A DNA stretch of 64,000 bases, from the NCBI GenBank assembly GCA_037349315.1, contig JBAIAC010000027.1, positions 12,901,501-12,965,500 on the forward strand, read 5' to 3'. The DNA comes from Chelydra serpentina. Its lineage: Eukaryota > Chordata > Testudines > Chelydridae. Positions 36,461-47,062 of this stretch are shown in pieces. Positions within the stretch are counted from its first letter, which is position 1, and each line of letters opens with the position of its first letter. Under the pieces are notes generated by a model. It was not told the origin of the DNA and made no database searches. It saw only the letters and a program-made list of their open reading frames with translations. Both the position numbers and the translations under genes were made by a program.

Positions 36461-38729
36461 CACAGGGAGGAAATCAGCCCAACAGAACTGTCAAGTAAAA
36501 TTAAACTGTTGTAAGGGAAATAAAAGGAAAGCTGTTTGTGAAGTAACAGGGTAGCTTGAGGGCACCAGCCTGGAAGCAGTGAACTGCTCTCCCTGCATAC
36601 ACACAACTTTATCATTGCTGCTGTTTGCACCAGGTCTCAGAAGTGCATCCCAGACAGGCGCCTGGCAGTAGGGTAGAGAAAAAGATTCAGCGTATCCAGT
36701 GCAGGACCAGCCATGATCAGAGTGCGAATTCTAGCAGGGCCTTTGTAAAGGAAACACAGAATTAGCCAATTTGCGAGCAGTCTGATAGAGCCAAAGCCCG
36801 TTTAAAGTCCAAGCTTGTTTCCAAGCACTGCGCTCTGCAGATTACAATACCAGTGAGAGAGTAACTTGGCCCACAGAGGGTGTTCTTACAGTGAAGTCTC
36901 CTCATGTTGCTCTCTAAGCTCACTTTGATGTAAAAGGCCCAAGTCATCACTGCCCTGCACTGTGCAAGCGTATTCATGCCACAGCAAAGTGCAAGCTGGA
37001 CATAAAAATGCTGCCCGATCAGAACGGTTGCACTGGTATAAGCGATGACACAAGGCGCATGGTAAAAGGTGGACCCGGCCCACAGCATTTCATGCAAAAT
37101 GAGGCTGCAAATGGTTTAGGGGGAGAACGATTACGGAAGGTCTAGGCAGAAAAGATTTGTTTTCTAGGCACAATCTGGAGAGAAGTGACAGGCAAGCTGT
37201 TCCAGGTGGGAGGAGATGGAGAGGAGAAGCCTCTTGTACCAACTGTGGCAAGAAGGGGGAAAAAAATGTTAGGGGGGTAAGTGGGAGGGTATTATGGGGT
37301 CAAGGCTGCAAACCGGACCAATGAGGGGCTGTGTCACCACAATGCTTTGCGGCTGTCACTCCCAACCTTGGAGGCTCACAGTCAGCCTACAAGCATGCAG
37401 ATCACAATGAGTGTGCGTGCGCCCTGGGCTGTCACTGAGAAGAGGAGACCCCAGCAGCCCGTCCACAGCCCCACCCAGACACCTGGCCTCCAGCTCTATC
37501 CATTTCTCTCCCACTAGCAGGTTTTTCCACTCCAACCTCCATAGCTCTTGACCTCTCACCATTGCTACTGCCGCCTTGTCCTGTATTAACCTTCTGTACC
37601 ATTGTGGGTCAAGCAGCGTATATAATTCCATGGGGGAGTGGGGGCGATGACCACAGCCAGGAACTAAGAACAGTGCAGGGTGATTAGGCAAATTCACTCC
37701 GATTGTAACAACTCCAGAGAGATACCACGCCTTGGAAAGGCGCAAACATAGTGAGCTAGACAGGATCGTTCAGTGACCAGCTGACAAAGAAAGGACTTTT
37801 GAGTATAAACTGATTCAGGGTCTTCTTTCTGATCCATCAAATGGATGGGACCGTCTGTCCAAGGGGAGGGTGGCGTTCCTGGCAGGGAGGGGTTGGCAGG
37901 ACTTTGGCCTTCGGAGACCCCATCAGACTGTTGGGGTGACCTCCGGTAAGCTTCTTAGCATGCGTGTAGGTTCTTTGTATTGTTTTTAAATAGGTTTTCT
38001 CTGCAATGCTTTCACCTTTAGAATAAAATGTGCTTGCTTAAAAAATGCTGTGTGGTAACTTATAACTGAGGGCAATTACACAGTTCATAGCTTCTGAGGA
38101 GAAAGCAAAGCCTGGATTCTGGCCTGTCTAGGCAGTTTGGCTTGTTGGGAATAATACAGTGTAGGCAGGGAACTGTGCAGCCTGGAAAAACCCCAGTCAG
38201 GAGGGAGGGAGACGCATGTCTCTACCCAATAAAGGTGATGATGGATGAGAAGCTGGGAGCCCTTGGGGGGACAATGGAGGAGGAATACAGTGCAGTTGTG
38301 ACAACAGTGTCCTTGTTCAACGGGCCAAACCTCTTTCAGCCAGTGCCACCAACCCAAAACCTCTCTCCAGGCCTCTCCCAGGGCCACACACTATGCTCCC
38401 ACAATGGGACTTCTTGGCTTGCATTCTGCTTCCGTCTCTCTGGTCCTGCTTTGCGTGCTCTCTCTCTCTCCCACCCCCCACCTTTCCACCCTTATCCAAA
38501 TACCACCCAGAAAAAAGCCCTCCGCCCACATAGTTCAAATGCCTGAGTGTACTCACATATGCCTTTAAGGGGCACTTAACTCTTATGCTTAATCCATAAC
38601 AAGATTTAACACAACTCCCATCACCATGCATTATATGGGCGCCTAACTCCTGGTTTTGGATTTCACTAGATGGCAGGGCACCTAAACACTAGGTGTTGCA
38701 ACATTGAGTCTAAGACCTGTTTGTGGATC
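36461..38729. other. Unclassified intergenic DNA
   Basis: About 2.3 kb with several open frames of 100-134 codons on both strands (36762-37097, 37356-37745, 38085-38631). None shows a domain, codon pattern or splice context, so none is called. CTTGTACCAACTGTGGCAAGAAG at 37232 may be a repeat scrap. Confidence 0.45.
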
Positions 38730-38885
38730 TAGCTCCTAGCCACTCTGTGTCTCCGTTCCCCATCTGTAAAATGGGCATAATAGCACTGCCCTACCTCGCA
38801 GGTGTGTTGTGGGACTAACACATTAAAAAGATTGCAAGGAGCTCAGATACTACTGAAATGGGGGCCATATAAGCACCTTAAATTT
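38730..38885 (+). mobile_element. MIR-like SINE, 3' half
   Basis: CTGTGTCTCCGTTCCCCATCTGTAAAATGGGCATAATAGC (in parts) then CCTCGCAGGTGTGTTGTGGG and GAGCTCAGATACTACTGAAAT: the forward tail of the SINE/MIR family. Confidence 0.75.
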
Positions 38886-40327
38886 CAGAACACATAGCTT
38901 CTAGTTACCCCTAAATGCAGGAGAGGGATGGCTGAGATGACGTGATATCTGTACATTCATATTGTAAATGATTCCAGGGAATATCAAGGGAGATTTGAGG
39001 TTCTGATCCAATTCTAGTCCAAGTGAAAAATAAAAAACTACAACAACCTTGCAGTCCTCAAGTTTGAGCTTAAAAATAATTTCTTCCTTAAAAGTTATGA
39101 GCTAAAAATGAAACTGATGAATCCTCAAACACAATATACAATCGTTCTTCTCTCCTCACAATTTCATCTTCCTTTGTTACTTCAGTCTGACAGTTTTCCC
39201 AAAAGTCTCTTGACGACAGCCTGTTCCTTCTGGTCTGTCCCCCCATCCCCTCCCCTTGCAATACAGCTTTGGATTTAAAAAGAAAGGTGAAATGTTGATA
39301 TTAAAAATGAAAAAGAAATGCGTGTGTGTGATGAAAATAGTGTGCTTCTGTAGAAACTGTCAAACAGATGAAATGTCTTATATCTGTCACACACTGAGAA
39401 AAATATGTCTTTAAAATTCCATGACAACTGCAGAATGAGGTAGAACGTGAAATTGCCTACGCTGGTAGAATTGATTATTATTCAGGTGGATTCTGCTTAA
39501 GAAATCGTTAACCTCTGCCAGACCATGCAGCTGTGCAGCCACAAGCAGTTTGAATGGGGAAACCCTGGACAAACTCTGCTTTCTAAACGTTTCGGGCCAG
39601 CCATTAGCAGACTGCAGAGCAGATAGCAAACGTTTCCCCCTCCTAACAAAATAGTGAGTCTGTGCCACAGGGTGAGGTTTTGGAGGAGCGGGGTGAACTC
39701 CCCAGGTGCCACAGGGAGTGTTGTACCGTAACCTCCTGGAGGATCTAATCATCAATTATTATACAACCTCTCCTCTGCTGGGGTTGGGGGAGTTGGTCCC
39801 TCACACAGCTGGGAGCTCATCTGAGGCCTCCTCTCCTGAGCATAGCAAGCTTATCTGGAGATAAGGAGTTGGGAAGGAGAGAGGCCTCAGCCCGACTGAA
39901 GGGCAGTGGCAGACCATCCAATGGGAGATTGGCATGTGGCCCTTTGCCAAGGAGTACAAGGCATGGCAGCTCAATACAGCCCTGGGAGACAGGCATTGTT
40001 TATGCTTGGTTAAATCAATACTACAATGAAGAAGGATGGTGGGCTGCAAACTCTACAGAGGACACACATGTCTGAACCCACTCTTGTCCGGAAATCTGCA
40101 AGTCGGCTGTTATCCACCACGTACCATCATGGCATTGCTCGAAATCCCTGCCTCAAGAGGGTCTTTCTACAGGGGAAGCATTAGCTGCGGAAGCATGGAT
40201 TCTGCTGATGTGATAAACCCGGGAAATTTCATCAATGGCTGGACACAAGCCACGCTTGCGTGCTCAGAGGCCGAAGACTTCCCTGCTGTAGACAGGCAAA
40301 GATTTTCACAAATCATTTCGTGACTTT
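38886..40327. other. Unclassified intergenic DNA
   Basis: Nothing recognised. Confidence 0.5.
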
Positions 40328-40398
40328 GGGTATTTCTCCCAGCATTGGAGCCGTAACTACACAGCCCCGTTAATGCTGCCGCAGCAGTAGACATACCC
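40328..40398. mobile_element. Very short MITE derivative (71 bp)
   Basis: GGGTATTTCTCC at the left and GTAGACATACCC at the right are diverged inverted ends. The interior GGAGCCGTAACTACACAGCCC resembles 17046-17061. A deletion derivative of the GGGTATGTCTAC family. Confidence 0.6.
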
Positions 40399-41130
40399 GT
40401 TTGTGGATGACTTTCAGCTTCTTCGTTTGTTGCTGTTCTTTTTGACTGACAATCCCCCATTTCCTCACTTTTACGTTTAAACATACCCATTAGCTGGTAA
40501 GACGGGCAGAGGCCTGGGGAGCGTCACAGACCAGCACACAGTAGCAAGCCTCCCCCCTCCCCAGTGGGAAAGAGGCGCGAGACGGAGAAGTTTCCACCCA
40601 GGGCGCCAGCTGCTTCGGAACCCAGCTCGCGTCCTGGCAAGCCCCACGCCTTGCCCCCCCCCCCTAGCCCCACTGCTGGCTCCTGCCTCTGGCACCCCAC
40701 AGCAGCCTGCAACAGGGACTGCTGCAGAGACTCCCCCAAAGAGCCCAGGCACAGGAGAAGGAAGGAGGGTCCCTGGCTCTGGTTCTCCCCACCTGCAGCC
40801 AGGTGAGCTCTCCCTCCCGCCGCTGGCTGAATAATGAACGAACCCAAGGGCTGGAAGCAGAGTGCAGAGCCCTGGGTGTGGAGTGCAAAGCCACCCCTCC
40901 GTCCTGCAGCGTGCACACAATGTTCCCTCCCCAAGCTGCCTCGTCCCCAGGAGAACCAGCCCAAGAGCAAACCGGGTGGGGAGCAAGAGGTTTCTGCACA
41001 ATCGCACTCCTGGGTCCCACTCGCATTGCACTCCTTAGACCGCCCCCCCCAACCTGCCGCCTTTCAGCTCCCCTAATCTCCGAGGTCAACTCTGATTCCC
41101 TCTCCAATTACGCTTAGGAGTGGTCGGTCT
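40399..41130. other. GC-rich block, no gene called
   Basis: GC rises to about 60 percent from about 40500 to 41100 and long overlapping frames (up to 184 codons) appear on both strands, as expected from composition. CpG is moderately depleted (my hand count is about 23 in 620 bases), so it is not a clear CpG island. Confidence 0.5.
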
Positions 41131-41487
41131 GCTTGCAGAGCGGGATGTTTGCTGCAATCCATTCTGCCTTCATGGATTTCACAACACTGGGCCCCTTCCA
41201 GCCACATCTCCGCTCCGGTGAGCTGTTCCCGCTTAGCGAAGGCTGAAGCAATCAACTACATTTCATTACATTGTTCCATTTTAGGGGACAGTCACGCCAG
41301 GTTCTTTCTATGGTAAACTGCACGCCTGACACGACAGACTTGACCAATAAGAAACAAGCGATTACCATGATGGGACTCAAAAGCTAACGTTCGGAATCAC
41401 ATGAACATCTTCCACCTGACAAGAAGTAAAAACTGAAAACTGAAGGGGAGTGTTTTGTTTCCAGCGAATGTAAAATATATTTAATTC
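41131..41487. other. Unclassified intergenic DNA
   Basis: Nothing recognised. Confidence 0.5.
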
Positions 41488-41591
41488 AAGCGATAAATCT
41501 GATTTTTTGTTTTTATTACAGTTAAACCTAGGCTATTTTAAGCGATAAATCTGATTTTTTGTTTTTATTACAGTTAAACCTAGGCTATTTT
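41488..41591. repeat. Perfect 52-bp tandem duplication (two copies)
   Basis: 41488-41539 and 41540-41591 are identical, each starting AAGCGATAAATCTG and ending CCTAGGCTATTTT. Zero differences point to a recent duplication or an assembly artefact. Confidence 0.97.
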
Positions 41592-41659
41592 ACCCACTTG
41601 TACTGAATGCTTTGGCCACTTTCTTACCATTATGCCGTACCGGCTTACTTTTACCTCTG

Positions 41660-41840
41660 ATAGGAGCCCTAAGCTCCTAACCTTAGCTCCAATCACCTAC
41701 CCATAGGAACTCTAACCCTAGAATGGGAAGCCCTACCCATGGGAAACCTATATCTAGGGCGGAGAACCCTACACATACAAACCTTACCTATAGTTCCAAG
41801 TACCCTACCCATAGGAACCCTAACCCTACCATCCTCATTT
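41660..41840. repeat. Degenerate CCTA-rich minisatellite
   Basis: Reiterated variants of CCCTACCCATAGGAACCCTA, including CCTACCCATAGGAACTCTAACCCTAG (in parts), with roughly 20-30-bp spacing. It contains CCCTAACCCTA-like words but is not a canonical telomere array. Confidence 0.75.
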
Positions 41841-42675
41841 GGTGGCATTTGGCACCAACTTCAACTATCGTTAAGTAACTAAAAAAGTCTGCAAGGCAAT
41901 GGGGAATTGGGCCCCCATTGCATATAGCAGGTTTTTTTTAACCCTGTTAACTTTTTACATTCACTGATTGTGAAACGGTGAGGGAAGAGTGAGGAATGAA
42001 GACTTGCTGAATGCATGCCTCTGCTCCGTAGCCGGGGAATATAAAATCTAATAGGGCCATCTGGAGCCAATAAAGGCTAATAAGAAAATTTGTCAGTAAA
42101 GTCAAGAACAAAATGTAGGTATTATCAAATCAATTGTGAAGGATAAACCTACTGGGTTTGTGAATCCTATTCAATTAGCTGAGTGGATTAAGAGGAGTGT
42201 TGGGGATATTAGTAAAGCCAGAAGATTGCAAAGGGGCTAATTTGCTGGTGAAGTGTAAAAATGAAGTGAAAGCAAAGGAGAGTGATTACCAATATGGGAG
42301 GGGGAAGGGAACAGAGCAGAGAGAGGGGATGTCAACAGGGGTGCTTCAACTCAACATGATTTTCAGTAGGACGTGTGCTGCTACATTCCTTTTCTCATGT
42401 TACTAGCCCAACAAGACGAGAGCAGTTTCAATGGGGTGAAGGTAAAGGCCTGTAGCTTTGCATATTGCAAACAGTATGCTTCCAGAGTCCTAGGGCAGAA
42501 TCTGGGAAATAGTTTGCCTTTGTGTCTTGTCAAGTAGATCGAAGCATTGCCAAGTAGATCATTTATACTGCCTTTGTAAGCAGCCTGCATTAAGTCCTGC
42601 ACATTGACACTGTTAATTTGTTGGCTAATTAGGTTTGCACTGAAATCCACTGAAAAGATGGCAGGTAGCAATCGA
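41841..42675. other. Unclassified intergenic DNA
   Basis: Nothing recognised. CAAGTAGATCGAAGCATTGC / CAAGTAGATCATTT at 42531-42560 shows a short local duplication. Confidence 0.5.
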
Positions 42676-42898
42676 TGTTCTGGGATCGATTTATCGCATC
42701 TCGTCTAGACGTGATAAATCGATCCCAGAGCCGCTCCCCGTCGACTCCGGAACTCCAGCTCCGCACGAGGAGTAAGCGGAGTCGACAGGGGAGCCTGCCT
42801 GCTGCGGTGTGGGCCAGCGGTAAGTACTTTTGAAATCGATCTAAGATATTCGACTTCAGCTACGTTATTCACACCCCCCCCTTAGTGTGGACCAGCCC
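42676..42898. mobile_element. Foldback MITE, reverse orientation, one end lost
   Basis: CTGGGATCGATTTATCGCAT pairs with GTGATAAATCGATCCCAG (42680-42727). Then GTCGACTCCGGA and CGGAGTCGAC form a second stem. TTCAGCTACGTTATTC and the end GTGTGGACCAGCCC follow. Inverted copy of the 4824 family without its other terminus. Confidence 0.75.
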
Positions 42899-43092
42899 AA
42901 AGAGAACACCACCACCAACACCATAAGGGCAGGAATTGGTTGCCTGTAGTGAGTTTTATTCAGTTGTGACACAGCCTCACAGCCCCTAACAATTACTCCA
43001 ATGTATACATTCAGATTTAGCATGCAACTGTCAAAATAATAATAAGGATTTTCTTCCCCTGCTGTTATGGTTCCTCTCAACTAATTAGCCTC

Positions 43093-43310
43093 TTAAGGTT
43101 GGTCTATGCACCTCCACCTTATCATGTTTCTCTGACTGTATAAATATCTGTCTACTGTATGTTTCATTCCATGCATTGGATAAAGTGGGTACTAACCCAC
43201 GAAAGCTTATGCTGAAATAAATTTGTTAGTCTCTAAGGTGCTACAAGTTTTTCCTTTCTTATTTTCGTTTTGGTGACACAGACTAACACGGCTACTACAC
43301 TGAAACCTGT
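43093..43310 (+). mobile_element. Penelope-like terminal unit with a hammerhead-like stem
   Basis: TCTGACTGTATAAATATCTG, ATTCCATGCATTGGATAAAG, GTGGGTACTAACCCAC (43185-43200), GAAAGC, then AATTTGTTAGTCTCTAAGGTG and CTAACACGGCTACTACACTG. The six-base stem GTGGGT/ACCCAC with an ACTA loop followed directly by GAAA has hammerhead stem II geometry. The upstream core reads TGGATAA where CTGANGA is expected, so it should be inactive. Confidence 0.65.
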
Positions 43311-44289
43311 AAAAATAATGAAGACAATGAGGCTGGGCTCAGGGAAGTGCTATCAGCTGGACTGGAACCAGACCTCTGTAATACAACCAGTCACAAAGTT
43401 GCCAATGTTGAAGACAGAAGGCTGGACTAATATTCCATCTCCCACCGATAGTGTCTATTTACATTGGCCCATGTATCAGCAGATGCCAGATATGCACAGT
43501 CATCAGCGTAGCAGCCTGTAACGGTTTTATTACCAATGTGATGCTCTGCTATTAGGCAAAACTCCCTCTCCCTGTGTGTTGATGCACAAGCAACCAAAAA
43601 TTAACTGAAACATATATATGATACAGTTCTCCCAGCACTGAGCATTTTTGCTTTTATGTTTCTCCTGTCACTTGAAAGCAAAGCAGAAGCCGAAGGACAT
43701 TATTAAGAGCAGCAGCGTCTCTTTAAAGGATTAGGAATTAAGTTAACTGCACATTTGAGATAACATAGCACAGTGTTTGCCTTATGGTTTATTATTAACA
43801 AACAAGGCCATGGAGCGACACAGTCAGATTAACGTCTTCCAACTTCTGATCATTATTGCTGAAACAGCCAGAGGTTGCTCTTATTAAAAATACAGAGACA
43901 TCATGTTAAAATTAAATGAATTTAGGGCTGGTGAAAGGTGCCAGCCTTGGAGACAGAATTCCTTCGTTTGACCATTGAGCAGGCCGGGCATATGCAGCAT
44001 CAGAATGAGTTCACCTACGCTGTACCTCAGCCATGATTTGGAGAGACCAGCTCTGGCGATGAAAGCGTGAGCAGTGACCCTGCTCATTCACTTGCATTGC
44101 CCGCGTGGCCGTAACACGACAGAACATTCAAGGGTAAATTATTGTAAATGCCAAAATAGGCACTTTGCAGACACTGGCTCCTGGTCCTGGCTCACCAAAG
44201 GCTCACCTGTACCCCTGAGCTAACTGAGGCCAAGCCCTAGGGTGACCCAATATTTACAGCCAATTAGGCAAGAGGGTGATACAGTTGGG
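43311..44289. other. Unclassified intergenic DNA
   Basis: Nothing recognised. Confidence 0.5.
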
Positions 44290-44480
44290 GGAGGGGGGGC
44301 ACTAGCCTAGGACTTGGAAAACCCAGGTACAATTCCCTGCTCCGGCACAACCAGCTCGAGTCTCGGTGTGCCTCAATTCCCCATCTGTACAGTGAGGATA
44401 ATACATCACGGGGTGTTGGGAGGATAAATACATTTAAGATTGTGAGGTGCTCAGATATTACAGCAACCAGGACCCCATCA
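44290..44480 (+). mobile_element. MIR-like SINE, forward
   Basis: CACTAGCCTAGGACTTGGAAAACCCAGGTACAATTCCC (in parts), TGTGCCTCAATTCCCCATCTG, AGTGAGGATAATAC and GAGGTGCTCAGATATTACAGC: head-to-tail order of the SINE with a decayed tRNA-like start. Confidence 0.75.
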
Positions 44481-44639
44481 GTAGATAGACAGATAGAATT
44501 AACACCTCATGCCTGGTAATCGACTAATGTGTTACAAAATGTCCGAAAAATTAAGTCTACACAAAAATGTTGATACTAGTAATGCATGTGGGGACATGTT
44601 TGACCCCTAGGTACTGGACTAAACTGGATTTGAACCCGT

Positions 44640-44850
44640 GACTTAGGGAGTGGGAGGGAAAATGACTCCAAATTCCCTCATCAATCCCTTATTACACCAT
44701 TCAAGTCAACCCAGCCTCCATTGCCCACTTGTTAAATTTTCTAACAAGCACCTTTGTGCTTTCTCCCATGCTATCCCTCACACTTGGGAGGAATTCCCTG
44801 TAAAGCTACCTCATTATCCTCCTTCAAATCCCTTCTTAAAACTCCCCCTG
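44640..44850 (-). repeat. Reverse copy of the long sauropsid repeat
   Basis: CAGCCTCCATTGCCCACTTG, TAACAAGCACCTTTGTGCTT, TCCCATGCTATCCCTCACAC and CTCCTTCAAATCCCTTCTTAAA. The reverse complement aligns with the second half of 2005-2300. Confidence 0.55.
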
Positions 44851-44854
44851 ACCA

Positions 44855-44995
44855 ATGGGAAAACTGAGGCGCAGCGAGATTAAGTGACTTGTCCAGGGTC
44901 ACACCGGAAGTCAGTGGCAAAGATGGATCTTGAAACCACTCCTAGATGCCAGTCCAATGCCTTAGCCACAAGATTCCAATAATTCTTTATGGACT
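44855..44995 (-). mobile_element. MIR-like SINE, reverse
   Basis: GGGAAAACTGAGGCGCAGCG, AAGTGACTTGTCCAGGGTCAC and GCCAGTCCAATGCCTTAGCC: reverse complement of the SINE tail, body and head. Confidence 0.75.
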
Positions 44996-45027
44996 TTCTC
45001 TCCTACTTCCTTCTCCATTCAGGGTAC

Positions 45028-45304
45028 TCGAGCTGGGGTGTGATTTCCAGCCCAAGGAGACATATTTGCACTAGCTCTGATTGCGCGAGCATGCTAAAAA
45101 TAGAGCATAGCCACAGTGGCACGAGTGGTGGGAGGGGCTAGCTGCCCAGACACGTACCTCGTGTCTCTGACGGGCAGGCACTTGGGACAGCTAGCCCCAC
45201 CCACCCCTTGTGCGCCTGCAGCTACGCTCTACTTCTAGCACGCGAGGTCTCATTGAGTTAGCGTGGTTACGTCTCCTCAAGCGGGGAACCATGCCCCAGC
45301 TCGA
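45028..45304. mobile_element. 277-bp foldback element, palindromic throughout
   Basis: Ends TCGAGCTGGGG / CCCCAGCTCGA. The inverted similarity continues inward through GGAGACATATTTGC / GTTACGTCTCC, GCATGCTAAAAATAGAGCAT / CGCTCTACTTCTAGCACGC and GGGGCTAGCTGCCC / GGGACAGCTAGCCCC. The tip is a small hairpin GACACG-TACCT-CGTGTC (45149-45165). Flanks AGGGTA / AGGGCA suggest a short duplication. No coding capacity. Confidence 0.8.
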
Positions 45305-46099
45305 AGGGCAGACAGCCTCTGTCTCTCCCTCCTCCTACAATCTCATCACAGTTACTTCACCAACCTTCTCCTTCGCAGCTCCCGCTCAGTAGGACAGCCT
45401 CCCTATGTCTATTTCCAGGCATCTCCAAACACATGGTTCTTCACCTTCTCTCCTTTCCCCCCAGGTTGATTTTATGACTGAGCACTTAAATTTATTCACC
45501 ATTCCAGGGATATACACTGCTGCTCTCTAATTTATATTCATCCCACACTGTTATTCAACCTAGGCATAACGTTTGCACCGAAGTGGCTGTACAGATTAAA
45601 GTGGTAGCGTGTTGCATTTCTTGATAGACTACTTTGGTCGGAAAGTAGATCGGTCTCCTACGCAGTCACACAGAAAAGTCTATTTCCCTCTTCACTTTGT
45701 GTATGGACACAAACGCTCATGGTTGTTCATGGGAGTTACACAGAAGTAACCAGGGGAGGCTACACCTAAGTTTAGGTTTGTGCAGTTTGAATTGTAAAAC
45801 AGCTATGCACGTGCTGGCGAATTTCAATGCCTCAAAATGTCAGGGTCATATTTTCTTTCAAACTGGACTATAAAAAGCTATGAGATCATGAATTCTTTAG
45901 TTTCCCTGTAGCCCAGCAGACTCCTTAAATATCCAGCAGATCCTTGTAATTTGTAGACAGTGTTAAAAGACATCTGGGTGAGGGATGGAGGAATGGGATG
46001 GGAAATAAATCGTGATCCACCCCATGGTTCTCTCATCTGTAGTGATGACTGCTATAAGATACCATTAGCACTCATTCCAGATATGGAATTTACAAGATT
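45305..46099. other. Unclassified intergenic DNA
   Basis: Nothing recognised. Confidence 0.5.
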
Positions 46100-46372
46100 A
46101 CCATTTGTATTACAATAGTATCTAGAGAACCCATTGCACTAGGTGCTGTACATGCACATAACAACAGACCGTCCTGCCCTGAAGAGCTCAATAGACAAGA
46201 CAAATCAAAGGAATCCAATATAGAAGCAGAAGGCTGCCAATTGAGCCCCAGGGAAATTAAATGACTTGCCCAAGGTCACACACATTCTGTGGCCAATCTG
46301 GAAAATTTATCCAGCTCTCCTAACTCTCTTTCCAGTGCCTTGGCCATGAGACCATCCGTCTCCCTTTCATTC
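46100..46372 (-). mobile_element. Long reverse copy of the MIR-like SINE
   Basis: TTTGTATTACAATAGTATCT, TTGCACTAGGTGCTGTACATG, CCTGCCCTGAAGAGCTCAATAG, ATGACTTGCCCAAGGTCACAC and CCAGTGCCTTGGCCATGAGACC. Same arrangement as 26372. Confidence 0.8.
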
Positions 46373-46851
46373 CCTGTTTGGAGTCTATAAAATAGCAGCT
46401 GTGTAGCGTGGATCAGAAAGGGCAGTTTTGCCGTAACTTTTCCGACAACATTTCTAATAAATCTTTTACAGCTTTGGCAGATTCAGAAACTCTAGGGGTT
46501 TCTCTGATACGCAATAGCCAAAAGGTATTAATATTATTTTTGACAGGGCTCTAGCTGCTTACAGGGAAGTTTCTTAACAAGCTTCAGTGAGAACACTTTT
46601 GTACTCATGGGCAAGATTTTTTTAACCCACCATTTGCAGGTTTTTGTAAGGGGCTTCCAGTTCAGAAATTCATGTTGCAAAGGAGACTTATTTTACATGC
46701 AAAGGCTTATACCGTAGCCTGACTGGCTCACATGTACACCTCCACCCCAAATCTGTTGATCCTCAGTTGCATCAGATTCCTTTAAACAAGTGCTAGAGCA
46801 GACGGGGCATGAAATTAGCAGCCATGACTGACCGACGAAATGAAGGTTACA
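46373..46851. other. Unclassified intergenic DNA
   Basis: Nothing recognised. Confidence 0.5.
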
Positions 46852-47062
46852 GTGTAGTAGCCGTGTTAGTTTGTGTCAGCAAAAAGAAAATAAAACAGAA
46901 AGAAATACGTGTGGCACCTTAGAGACTAACAAATTTATTTCAGCATAAGCTTTCGTGGGTTAGAACCGATGAAGTGGGTTCTAACCCACGAACGCTTATG
47001 CTGAAATAAATTTGTTAGTCTCTAAGGTGCCACACGTATTTCTTTCTTTCTTATTTTCTTTT
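46852..47062. mobile_element. Head-to-head Penelope-like units forming a long palindrome
   Basis: The left unit (46852-46967) is reversed, the right (46968-47062) forward. Arms 46897-46967 and 46977-47047 are inverted and differ at one base (GAAAGC versus GAACGC). The 9-base spacer is GATGAAGTG. The right unit has CCGATGA, stem GTGGGT-TCTA-ACCCAC (46974-46989), GAAC and AATTTGTTAGTCTCTAAGGTG. The left unit keeps the terminal CTAACACGGCTACTACACTG (as complement). Confidence 0.7.

Noticed and set aside
40477..41117. Overlapping open frames of 80-184 codons on both strands
   Set aside because: GC-rich composition suppresses stop codons on both strands; no domain, splice context or family similarity is visible.
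41690..41840. Interstitial telomere repeat
   Set aside because: CCCTAA-like words are present, but the repeat unit is longer and degenerate; no TTAGGG/CCCTAA array exists.
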